The notes below the pieces were generated by a model. The model was not told the DNA's origin and searched no databases. It saw only the letters and a program-made list of their open reading frames with translations. The translations under genes and the position numbers were made by a program. 12,532 nucleotides of DNA from an uncultured Collinsella sp. (GTDB taxonomy: Bacteria; Actinomycetota; Coriobacteriia; Coriobacteriales; Coriobacteriaceae): NCBI GenBank assembly GCA_947002045.1, contig CAMQJB010000057.1, forward strand, positions 1 to 12,532, written 5' to 3'. Shown here piece by piece: positions 1 to 5,859 of the stretch; positions within the stretch are counted from its first letter, which is position 1; the number at the start of each line of letters is the position of its first letter.

Positions 1-21
1 GCCCACGACAGCCCCCTTCAG

Positions 22-84
22 TTGCGGTGGAATAGTTCCTGTTTTGCCCCTATTCTGCCGCAAACAGGAACTATTCCACCGCAA
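22..84. repeat. 23-bp perfect inverted repeat
   Basis: The arms at 22-44 and 62-84 are exact reverse complements over 23 bp, separated by a 17-nt spacer. Each arm also contains the near-palindrome GGAA-TAG-TTCC. The element begins 16 bases past the aldo/keto reductase stop codon (that gene reads leftward). On neither strand is the hairpin followed by a T-run, so it is not a standard intrinsic terminator. It could be a REP/MITE-like intergenic repeat, a protein-binding site, or an RNA hairpin that protects the 3' end of the transcript. No second copy was noticed in this window. Confidence 0.85.
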
Positions 85-99
85 GTTATAAAAGGGGCA

Positions 100-1287
100 T
101 CAGGAGCGCGTTTTGCAAAAGGCTTTAAGCGCAGCCGTTACGGGGCCAGGCTGGAAACGTCGGCGCACATCGTCGAGACGCTCGGGAATATCGATGTGCT
201 GCGGGCAGTGACGCGCGCATTTGCCGCATTTGATGCAATTGCTCACCAGCTTGGGCTCGTTCGCCCGCACCGCGCTTGCCGTAAAGTATTGAGACAGCCC
301 CGTAAACCAACTATGCGCGTAGCTCGCGTTGTAGGCGCCAAAGCAACCGGGAATATTGATGCCCTTGGGGCACGGCATGCAGTAGCCGCACCCCGTACAC
401 GGCACGCGATTCGATTTCTCAAACTCTCCCAGCACACGTGCGATGGTATCGAGCTGCTCTGTCGTCATCGAATCCGGCAGTGCGCGATCCGCCAATGCCG
501 CGTTCTCGTCCACCTGCGCGGTATCGGTCATGCCCGAAAGCAGCATCGTGACTTGAGGATGGTTCCACACCCACGAAAGGCCCCAAGCAGCCGGCGTCTT
601 CAGGTACGGATCGCGTACGCCATCGAACACGGCGCGGGCACGCGGAGGCAGTTTGCCCGCTAAACGTCCGCCCAACAGCGGCTCCATCACAAACACCGCG
701 AGCCCGCGCTCGGCGGCCGCCATGAGTCCCGCCGTTCCCGCTTGGTAGCGCTCTCCAGCGTAGTTGTACTGGATCTGGCAAAAGTCCCAGTCATACGCGT
801 CAAGCATCGTGAGAAAGTCCGCCGCACTGCCGTGGTACGAAAAACCTATCTGGCGAATACGCCCCGCAGCCTTTTGGTGCGCAATCCAGTCCTCGATACC
901 CAACGCTGCCACGCGCTCCCACTGCGCGGGCGAGGTGATGTTGTGCATGAGGTAGTAGTCGATATGGTCAGTCCGCAAACGGTGCAGTTGCTCGTCAAAA
1001 AAGCGGTCGAAATCCTCCGCGCATTTGCACGAAGCATGTGGCAGCTTGGTCGCGAGCAAAACCTGGTCGCGTAGGCCTAGGCGCTCAAGCGAAGCGCCCA
1101 CGCAAGCCTCGTTGCCGGGATAGAGATAGGCCGTGTCCAGGTAGTTAATCCCCTGCTCCACCGCACGGGAAATGATGGCATCGGCTGTCTTCGCATCGGG
1201 GCGTCCCGGCGCGCCGGGAAACCTCATGCAACCCAGCCCCAGCGCCGAGATACGGTTGCCGCTTTTGGGGTCAACGCGATATTGCAC
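100..1287 (-). CDS. Aldo/keto reductase with C-terminal 4Fe-4S motifs
   Basis: Predicted cytoplasmic oxidoreductase of 395 residues. The N-terminal three-quarters is an aldo/keto reductase barrel with the catalytic tetrad visible as D51 and Y54 (in DTAY), K81 (ATKLP) and H115 (YLMHN). The C-terminus carries two ferredoxin-like cysteine clusters, C297/C300/C303/C306 and C351/C354/C357/C361, each ending in CP as in 4Fe-4S proteins. This domain order is typical of the Fe-S aldo/keto reductases of anaerobes; the physiological substrate is not predictable. I chose GTG at 1287-1285 because AAGGGAGGG lies just before it and because family members usually begin close to a YRxDPKSGN segment. The ATG at 1305 has no good ribosome-binding site, and reading on to about 1650 adds low-complexity sequence unlike the family. 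It is apparently monocistronic. Confidence 0.93.
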   Translation of the reverse strand: MQYRVDPKSGNRISALGLGCMRFPGAPGRPDAKTADAIISRAVEQGINYLDTAYLYPGNEACVGASLERLGLRDQVLLATKLPHASCKCAEDFDRFFDEQLHRLRTDHIDYYLMHNITSPAQWERVAALGIEDWIAHQKAAGRIRQIGFSYHGSAADFLTMLDAYDWDFCQIQYNYAGERYQAGTAGLMAAAERGLAVFVMEPLLGGRLAGKLPPRARAVFDGVRDPYLKTPAAWGLSWVWNHPQVTMLLSGMTDTAQVDENAALADRALPDSMTTEQLDTIARVLGEFEKSNRVPCTGCGYCMPCPKGINIPGCFGAYNASYAHSWFTGLSQYFTASAVRANEPKLVSNCIKCGKCARHCPQHIDIPERLDDVRRRFQPGPVTAALKAFCKTRS

Positions 1288-1373
1288 GGACCCTCCCTTC
1301 GCCATCAGCGCTCGGCAAGGCGAAACACAATGGTCACGCGGCCGAAACATCGTGGAATCGCAATCGAGAACGT

Positions 1374-1403
1374 ATCGTAACGCAGCAGAAATCGAGCTGT
1401 CAC
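1374..1403 (-). promoter_or_regulatory. Candidate sigma-70-type promoter for the aldo/keto reductase
   Basis: On the minus strand, GTGACA (1403-1398) and TACGAT (1379-1374) are separated by 18 nt. They match the -35 and -10 consensus at 5/6 and 4/6 positions. The predicted leader is about 80 nt to the GTG at 1287. The match is moderate and unverified. Confidence 0.3.
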
Positions 1404-1449
1404 GGCACCGCTTTAACATCAGCAAAAAGCCCGATGAAGGGAGGCGAGC

Positions 1450-1644
1450 GTGACCACACGTGAGGATGCCCACCCCTATCCCGGCGAGCAATACATCCTC
1501 TCGGTCGACCGCTATCAGATCGAGGTCATGGACCATCTGGACGAGCTTCCCGCCACAGGCGCCGTCATCTTCTGCACCTTCCCCAAGATGCGCGATGGCG
1601 TTGGATATCCCGCACGCGTTTTCGCGGCCTGTTCCACGGCATAA
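1450..1644 (+). pseudogene. Probable C-terminal remnant of a cyclase/kynurenine-formamidase-like (PF04199) hydrolase
   Basis: An open frame of 64 residues starts at GTG 1450 with a good ribosome-binding site, AAGGGAGG, 5 nt upstream. From about residue 20 the protein reads as the end of a cyclase-family metal-dependent hydrolase: a D-x-L-P-A-T-G segment, then a hydrophobic strand, FPK, a charged stretch and GYPARVFA. This resembles the C-terminal strands of PF04199 proteins. Full proteins in that family are about 200-260 residues and carry an N-terminal HxGTHxDxPxH metal site, which is absent here. The frame is closed upstream by TGA at 1435-1437. The simplest reading is an internal deletion that left the start region and the tail. 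A genuine short gene cannot be excluded. The family assignment rests on remembered motif shape, not a search. Confidence 0.5.
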
Positions 1645-1722
1645 GCGCACAGTGCAATAGTTTCTTTTTCATAACAGCAGCCCCGCGCATCCACCGATCA
1701 CCCTGGCAGCATACAATCCATC

Positions 1723-1748
1723 AGGCGCCCCTTACGCGGGCGCCTTTT
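1723..1748 (+). terminator. Hairpin terminator abutting the ketopantoate-reductase RBS
   Basis: AGGCGCCC (1723-1730) and GGGCGCCT (1738-1745) form a perfect 8-bp stem with a 7-nt loop, followed by TTTAT. It would terminate transcripts coming from the cyclase remnant. It ends only about 5 nt before the ribosome-binding site of the next gene, so that gene's message must pass through or start within the hairpin. A TACAAT box at 1712-1717 could be a -10 element, which would place the transcript start at the base of the stem. Confidence 0.7.
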
Positions 1749-1767
1749 ATATGAGGAGATGATTCAC

Positions 1768-2682
1768 ATGCAGATCAACAAGGTCACCTTTGTCGGCAAG
1801 GGCGGCGTCGGCCTACTCTACGGCAGCATGATTGCCAAGGCCCTCGGCAACGACGCCGTCGAATACGTTATGGATGACGCCCGTTTTGAGCGTCACGCAG
1901 GCGACGCCCTTACGGTCAACGGCGAGCCCTGCGCACTCAAGTCAGTGCGCGCCAGCGAGGCAACGTCCGCCGATCTGGTCATTCTCACGGTCAAGACGAC
2001 GGGACTCGACCAAGCACTCAAGACTATGGAGCGCGTCGTGGGACCCAACACGCTCATCGCCTCGCTGTGCAACGGCATTACGAGTGAGCAAAAGATTGCC
2101 GAGCGCTTTGGCTGGAAGCATACCGTTCTTGGTATTTGCCAGGGCATGGACGCCGTGTTCCTCGACGGCGCGCTCACCTTTACCAATACGGGCGAGATTC
2201 GCTTTGGCGCGGCAGCAGACACCGAGCCCGCTACCGTCACCGCCATCGACGAGCTCTACACACGCTGCGGCATCGCCCATACCGTCGAGAGCGACATTGC
2301 GCACCGCATGTGGGCCAAACTCATGCTCAACGATGGCATCAACCAGACCTGTATGGCGTACGGCGGGACCTACGGAAGCGCCACGGAGCCGGGCTCCGAG
2401 CAGCGTCGCTGCTTTGTTTCCGCCATGCGCGAAACGCTTGCGGTCGCCAACGCCGAGGGCATTGAGCTGACCGAGGCAGACCTGACGCAGATGGTGCACC
2501 TCATCGAGGGAATCGACCCCGCCGGTATGCCCTCGATGGCGCAGGACCGCATCGCACAACGAAAAACCGAAGTCGAGGAGTTCGCGGGCACCGTTTGCCG
2601 CCTGGCCGCCAAACACGATATCCAAGTGCCGCAAAACGATTGGCTCTATCGGCGCATCCGCGATATCGAGAAAAGCTGGTAG
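1768..2682 (+). CDS. Ketopantoate reductase family protein (PanE/ApbA-like)
   Basis: Predicted cytoplasmic NADP-dependent 2-dehydropantoate 2-reductase family enzyme, 304 residues, the usual length. The N-terminal Rossmann loop is GKGGVG (residues 10-15). Residues matching E. coli PanE are visible: K76 and N102 (CNGI) in the nucleotide domain, the catalytic lysine K184 in the WAKLMLN segment, N188 and N192, then S256 and E268 in the SMAQD...TEVEEF segment. In the family the reaction is reduction of ketopantoate to pantoate for CoA synthesis. Because many homologues act on other 2-oxo acids and no panB or panC is nearby, I do not assign panE firmly. The start at ATG 1768 is preferred over ATG 1759, because AGGAG (1754-1758) touches the upstream ATG but sits 9 nt from this one. 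A strong terminator follows. Confidence 0.93.
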   Translation: MQINKVTFVGKGGVGLLYGSMIAKALGNDAVEYVMDDARFERHAGDALTVNGEPCALKSVRASEATSADLVILTVKTTGLDQALKTMERVVGPNTLIASLCNGITSEQKIAERFGWKHTVLGICQGMDAVFLDGALTFTNTGEIRFGAAADTEPATVTAIDELYTRCGIAHTVESDIAHRMWAKLMLNDGINQTCMAYGGTYGSATEPGSEQRRCFVSAMRETLAVANAEGIELTEADLTQMVHLIEGIDPAGMPSMAQDRIAQRKTEVEEFAGTVCRLAAKHDIQVPQNDWLYRRIRDIEKSW

Positions 2683-2715
2683 CGCCAACGCACCGCATTC
2701 AACAACCTTAACAGC

Positions 2716-2757
2716 AAAGCCGCCGCAAGGAAACCGTTCCCCCTGCGGCGGCTTTCA
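2716..2757 (+). terminator. Intrinsic terminator after the ketopantoate-reductase-family gene
   Basis: AAAGCCGCCGCA (2716-2727) pairs perfectly with TGCGGCGGCTTT (2744-2755), a 12-bp stem with a 16-nt loop that runs into a T-rich stretch. It lies 33 nt after the stop at 2682. Confidence 0.85.
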
Positions 2758-2792
2758 TCTTCGTCTATGACCGGCGGCCAATCTCTCAACAG

Positions 2793-2999
2793 TTAGCGTT
2801 GCGACTCCGGCACCTCGTCCTCGTCATCGCGGCAAAGCAGCACGCCGGCGCTTCCCAGCAGCGCCGCTGCGATCAGCGCGCCAACCACGGTTGGAGTAGC
2901 CCCGCATGCCCCCTGCATGCCCGCAACGAGCGCGGCCGTAGGACCAAGGCAGCCAAGCACCAATGCGACGGCGGCAACGGCGATATCTCGAGCGTTCAC
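2793..2999 (-). CDS. Small two-helix membrane protein of unknown function
   Basis: 68-residue protein starting at GTG 2999-2997. It has two predicted transmembrane helices (about residues 6-27 and 37-56) joined by a short Gly/Cys-containing loop, and ends in an acidic tail rich in D and E. The cysteines are C17, C32 and C56. A GGAGGA sequence lies about 10 nt upstream of the start, slightly far but usable. The hydrophobic pattern and ribosome-binding site support a real gene. I do not recognise the family and propose no function. It lies between two terminators, so it is probably transcribed alone from a promoter in 3020-3100. Confidence 0.6.
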   Translation of the reverse strand: MNARDIAVAAVALVLGCLGPTAALVAGMQGACGATPTVVGALIAAALLGSAGVLLCRDDEDEVPESQR

Positions 3000-3109
3000 A
3001 AGACCACTTCCTCCAAGAGAAAGACCTTAATTCTCAAGAACCAGTGTGCCCCGCGCCCATATGCGCGGCGTACTGCCACGGTAAGCGCTCTGTTAGCTCA
3101 AGCATGCAC

Positions 3110-3157
3110 AAAAAACGGACGCCCTTACGTTGCCCAAAGGCTCGGTAAAGACGCCCG
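3110..3157 (-). terminator. Intrinsic terminator of the secreted-protein gene
   Basis: Read on the minus strand, CGGGCGTCTTTAC (3157-3145) pairs with GTAAGGGCGTCCG (3128-3116) over 13 bp including three G-U pairs, with a 16-nt loop and a following T6 tract (3115-3110). It lies about 30 nt after the stop codon at 3187. Confidence 0.8.
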
Positions 3158-3186
3158 CCCGTCATGTCCTATTGGCTTATGGCAGA

Positions 3187-3963
3187 TTACCAACCGGTAT
3201 AGTAGTCGGTGGTTCCGGCTGCGCAGCCGGAGTCATAGACCTTGCACTCGCCCTTGGAACCGGTAAACGTGGAGCCCTGAGCCTTATCGCCCGCGGCAAC
3301 GACGTAGTAACCATCGGAATCGCGCCAAAAGCCCTCGGAATCCTGAGTCCACTCGCCCGTGCGGTGATGGTAGAGCACGTTGCTGCTGTAATAGGTCTCA
3401 CGACGACCGTTATAGTTATTGACGCCGCTCGAGCGCGTCAGGCCCGAGCCGTTCGCGTAATACGCAGCAGACGCGTAAGACGAGCCGGAGCCGGCGTTGT
3501 AATACAAAGCCTGAACGGCCTCAGCGGCCTCGGCTTCGGCGGCCGCAACCTCGAGCGCCTCACGCTTGGCATCCTCAAGCGTCGTGCGCAGCTCATCGAG
3601 CTCGGTCGACTTCGCGTCGACCTCCTCCATCGTCAAAAGACTGCCCGCACCATCGATACAACCTTGCAGTACAGCGCGCTCGTCATCGGTGGCATAGTCA
3701 CCGTACATGTTCATGATGATCTGGGCGCGGACCTCTAGGGAATCGCGCTTGGCCCCCATAGAGGCGTTCCACTCCTGCATGGAGCCAAAGCCGTCGCCGC
3801 GATAGTCGACGGGCTGCATCAGCGTCGCCTCGGACGGCGTGGATCCGACCGTATCGGATAGTGTTGCCGCGTGGACATCAGTTGCGCCGGCGCCCGTCAA
3901 AAGTGCCACGGTCAGAGCGGCGGAAAGGGCGGCGGCTTTCGGTTTTCGTGAATCAATCCTCAT
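3187..3963 (-). CDS. Secreted protein with coiled-coil stretch and compact C-terminal barrel-like domain
   Basis: 258 residues. The N-terminus is a classic Sec signal peptide: basic RKPK, a hydrophobic core (residues 10-28), and a probable cleavage site after VHA at residue 32. An Ala/Glu-rich, likely helical or coiled-coil segment covers about residues 108-153. A Ser/Tyr/Asn/Gly linker follows. The C-terminal domain (about 178-258) has RRETYY, a W-x-R-x-x-D-G-Y segment, VVAAGD, KVYDSGC and a final DYYTGW. The same motif order occurs in a domain at the end of secreted Firmicutes proteins and is reminiscent of 3D/double-psi-barrel folds; this is motif memory, not a search. The domain lacks an obvious catalytic triad. 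C240 and C247 could form a disulfide. The start at ATG 3963 is fixed by the signal peptide; GGAGG lies 11 nt upstream. It could act in the cell wall, but the function is unknown. Confidence 0.82.
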   Translation of the reverse strand: MRIDSRKPKAAALSAALTVALLTGAGATDVHAATLSDTVGSTPSEATLMQPVDYRGDGFGSMQEWNASMGAKRDSLEVRAQIIMNMYGDYATDDERAVLQGCIDGAGSLLTMEEVDAKSTELDELRTTLEDAKREALEVAAAEAEAAEAVQALYYNAGSGSSYASAAYYANGSGLTRSSGVNNYNGRRETYYSSNVLYHHRTGEWTQDSEGFWRDSDGYYVVAAGDKAQGSTFTGSKGECKVYDSGCAAGTTDYYTGW

Positions 3964-4174
3964 GTAGCTGGAAACCTCCGTAGTGCGTTTTTGCTGCGTT
4001 TGAGCTGTGTGTGATTCGATCGCGCTGCATAGTACCCCGAGCAAATCGCGACCTGCGGTTTTACTCAAAAGGTGCACGTCAATTGCGTAAAACTCACATC
4101 CTCTCAACAGGAGTTTTCCACAACTCGAATGCATAAAGCGTGCCAAAAACCCTGTTTTTGCACCCTCTCTATGC
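3964..4174. promoter_or_regulatory. Upstream region of the secreted-protein gene
   Basis: This AT-richer gene-free stretch must hold the promoter of the minus-strand secreted-protein gene. On the minus strand, TACTAT near 4028-4033 could be a -10 box, but no convincing -35 lies at the right distance. A TTGACG further upstream (about 4077-4082) lacks a matching -10. A 7-bp inverted repeat, AAAACTC (4089-4095) and GAGTTTT (4111-4117), with a further CAACTC at 4121-4126, might be an operator. I see no other gene or RNA here. Confidence 0.3.
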
Positions 4175-4215
4175 AAAAAAGGCGCCGGTGCGACCATTGT
4201 TCGCACAGGCGCCTT
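4175..4215 (-). terminator. Intrinsic terminator of metY
   Basis: On the minus strand the stem is AAGGCGCC (4215-4208), one mismatch, then GTGCGA (4206-4201). A 7-nt loop follows, then TCGCAC (4193-4188) and GGCGCCTT (4186-4179), running into a T tract (4180-4175). This gives 14 base pairs around a single mismatch. A smaller hairpin, GCAAGG-GGT-CCTTGC (4250-4264), lies between the metY stop and this terminator. Confidence 0.9.
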
Positions 4216-4274
4216 GAGCAGGCATTTAATGCAGTTATACCATCGGGTCGCAAGGGGTCCTTGCACAAGTCGCC

Positions 4275-5585
4275 TTACTCGTCCAGCGCGGCGAAGGCCT
4301 GCTTCAGATCCCAAATGATGTCCTCGGCGTTCTCGGTACCGATGGAAAGACGGATCGTGGAGGGCGTGATGTTCTGCTCGGCGAGCTCCTCGGCAGAGAG
4401 CTGGGAGTGCGTGGTGGTAGCCGGGTGCACGACGAGCGACTTGACGTCGGCCACGTTGGCGAGCAGCGAGAACACCTGCAGATGATCGATGAACTTCCAA
4501 GCTGCCTCCTGGCCACCCTTAACCTCAAAGGTAAAGATCGAGGCACCGCCGTTGGGGAAGTACTTCTGGTACAGCTCATGGTCGGGATGCTCGGGCAGGC
4601 TCGGGTGGTTCACCTTGGCGACGTGGCTGTCACCGGTCAGGAACTCAACGACCTTCTTGGTGTTCTCGACATGACGGTCAACGCGCAGCGACAGAGTCTC
4701 GGTGCCCTGGAGCAGGATCCAGGCGTTAAACGGGCTAATGCAAGCGCCCTCGTCACGCAGCAGGATGGCGCGGACATAGGTCGCGAAGGCGGCAGGGCCG
4801 GCAGCCTCGGCAAACGAGACGCCATGGTAGGAGGGATTGGGCTCGGCGATCTGCGCATACTTGCCGCTCGCCTTCCAGTCAAAGTTGCCGCCATCGACAA
4901 TCACGCCGCCCAGCGAGGTACCGTGACCGCCAATGAACTTGGTTGCGGAGTGGACGACGATGTTGGCACCATGCTCCAGCGGACGGAACAGATACGGGGT
5001 GCCGAAGGTGTTGTCGACGACAACCGGCAGACCATGCTTCTTGGCGATCTCGGAGATGGCGTCGATGTTGGGGATGTCGGAGTTGGGGTTACCGAGCGTC
5101 TCGAGATAGATGACCGTGGTGTTGTCCTTGATGGCGCCCTCGACCTCGTCCAGGTTATGAGCATCGACGAAGGTGGTCTCGACACCAAACTGGGAGAGCG
5201 TGTGCTCCAGCAGGTTGTAGGAACCGCCGTAGATGGTCTTCTGGGCGACCACGTGGTCACCAGCCTGGGCAAGTGCCTGCAGGGTATAGGTGATGGCAGC
5301 GGCACCGGAGGCGACGGCAAGACCGGCCACGCCACCCTCGAGCGCGGCGATACGGTCCTCGAAGACGCCCTGGGTGGAGTTGGTCAGACGGCCGTAGATG
5401 TTACCGGCGTCGGCAAGACCAAAGCGGTCGGCGGCGTGCTGGGAGTTGCGGAACACATAGCTCGTGGTTTGATAGATAGGCACAGCACGGGAGTCGGATG
5501 CAGGATCGGCGCTCTCCTGGCCAACGTGCAGCTGCAGGGTATCGAAACCAAAGGTATGCTCGGGGTTGTTGATGAACTGGCTCAT
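4275..5585 (-). CDS. metY: O-acetylhomoserine aminocarboxypropyltransferase (sulfhydrylase)
   Basis: 436-residue PLP enzyme of the Cys/Met metabolism family (PF01053), the usual length for O-acetylhomoserine sulfhydrylases rather than the shorter cystathionine synthases and lyases. It is expected to make homocysteine from O-acetylhomoserine and sulfide in the cytoplasm. Visible motifs are the N-terminal TLQLHVGQ, Y64-G-R66 (phosphate contact from the neighbouring subunit), SGAAA at 93-97, the PLP-ring aspartate D191 in VVDNTFGTP, and the PLP lysine K216 in SATKFIGGHG. The start at ATG 5585 has AAGGAG 5-6 nt upstream; extending to 5651 adds non-family sequence that overlaps the leader region. 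The gene is single, divergent from a LysR-type regulator, preceded by a leader ORF and followed by a strong terminator. Confidence 0.95.
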   Translation of the reverse strand: MSQFINNPEHTFGFDTLQLHVGQESADPASDSRAVPIYQTTSYVFRNSQHAADRFGLADAGNIYGRLTNSTQGVFEDRIAALEGGVAGLAVASGAAAITYTLQALAQAGDHVVAQKTIYGGSYNLLEHTLSQFGVETTFVDAHNLDEVEGAIKDNTTVIYLETLGNPNSDIPNIDAISEIAKKHGLPVVVDNTFGTPYLFRPLEHGANIVVHSATKFIGGHGTSLGGVIVDGGNFDWKASGKYAQIAEPNPSYHGVSFAEAAGPAAFATYVRAILLRDEGACISPFNAWILLQGTETLSLRVDRHVENTKKVVEFLTGDSHVAKVNHPSLPEHPDHELYQKYFPNGGASIFTFEVKGGQEAAWKFIDHLQVFSLLANVADVKSLVVHPATTTHSQLSAEELAEQNITPSTIRLSIGTENAEDIIWDLKQAFAALDE

Positions 5586-5634
5586 GATGATCTCCTTGAT
5601 CAAATAGAAGTAAATAAGAGTAAGAGAAGTAAGT
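5583..5634 (-). promoter_or_regulatory. metY ribosome-binding site in a hairpin loop, behind a G-free tract
   Basis: Just before metY, TGATC and GATCA form a 5-bp stem whose 5-nt loop AAGGA is the Shine-Dalgarno core. Upstream, the minus strand has no G for 33 nt (5634-5602) and is rich in C and T, unlike the surrounding high-GC sequence. G-poor, C/T-rich unstructured RNA is the kind of sequence Rho can load on. Whether either element regulates metY is inference. Confidence 0.4.
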
Positions 5635-5647
5635 CGCTGTCTCCCGA

Positions 5648-5701
5648 TCACGCCGACGGGCGCAAACAGGAGCCCGGCATTCGTCTTAGTAAGCAGTTCA
5701 T
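5648..5701 (-). CDS. Putative 17-residue cysteine-containing leader peptide upstream of metY
   Basis: ATG at 5701-5699 is preceded by AAAGGAGG (5716-5709) at a spacing of 7 nt, one of the best ribosome-binding sites in the window. The frame encodes MNCLLRRMPGSCLRPSA and stops at TGA 5650-5648, 62 nt before metY. It lies about 60 nt downstream of a predicted promoter, inside the metY leader. It has two cysteines (residues 3 and 12), two methionines and an Arg pair. Short cysteine-containing leader ORFs upstream of sulfur genes are known in other Actinobacteria, where ribosome stalling at Cys codons controls the downstream operon. This ORF is not leaderless and does not have consecutive Cys codons, so the analogy is partial. 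Too short for coding statistics; the call rests on RBS quality, position and composition. Confidence 0.55.
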   Translation of the reverse strand: MNCLLRRMPGSCLRPSA

Positions 5702-5769
5702 ATGCGGTCCTCCTTTCGCATCCCGGTTCCGTGGTCGGCTTAATTACCTACCGCCTTTGTGTGTTTTGA

Positions 5770-5798
5770 ATAGTACGAGCATTGTTTCCCTCGGTCAA
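5770..5798 (-). promoter_or_regulatory. Sigma-70-type promoter of the metY leader
   Basis: On the minus strand, TTGACC (5798-5793) and TACTAT (5775-5770) are separated by exactly 17 nt, a near-consensus promoter. Transcription would start near 5763 and give a leader of about 178 nt before metY. Confidence 0.75.
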
Positions 5799-5802
5799 TC
5801 AC

Positions 5803-5837
5803 TTAAAAGCGCTAATCTGTTATCTGTTTTATAGATA
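5803..5837. promoter_or_regulatory. Candidate LysR-type regulator binding region
   Basis: TATCT (5821-5825) and AGATA (5833-5837) form a perfect 5-bp dyad with a 7-nt spacer, and T5823/A5835 fit the T-N11-A pattern of LysR-type boxes. Its centre (5829) is about 66 bp upstream of the predicted metY start, the usual position of the LysR recognition site. A second, weaker T-N11-A (TTA-N7-TAA, 5803-5815) abuts the metY -35 box, where an activation half-site would lie. The dyad is also 7 nt before the lysR ribosome-binding site, so it could serve autorepression. Confidence 0.5.
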
Positions 5838-5859
5838 GCAATCGAGAGGATGGACGTCA

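Noticed and set aside
1288..1650. N-terminal extension of the aldo/keto reductase up to 1650.
   Set aside because: The extra residues have no family match, and the extension overlaps the cyclase remnant on the other strand.
3964..4500. Extension of the secreted-protein frame to 4500.
   Set aside because: It runs through the metY terminator and the end of metY. The signal peptide at 3963 fixes the start.
5586..5760. A SAM (S-box) or other methionine-related riboswitch upstream of metY.
   Set aside because: I looked for the conserved SAM-I core and SAM-II/IV elements and could not match them; the leader ORF explains the region better. A covariance-model search (Infernal/Rfam) would settle it.
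4407..5834. A 475-codon open frame on the plus strand antisense to metY.
   Set aside because: It is the reverse shadow of a high-GC gene. metY has clear family motifs, the antisense product has none and is Val/Gly/Leu/Asp-rich, and it lacks a ribosome-binding site.
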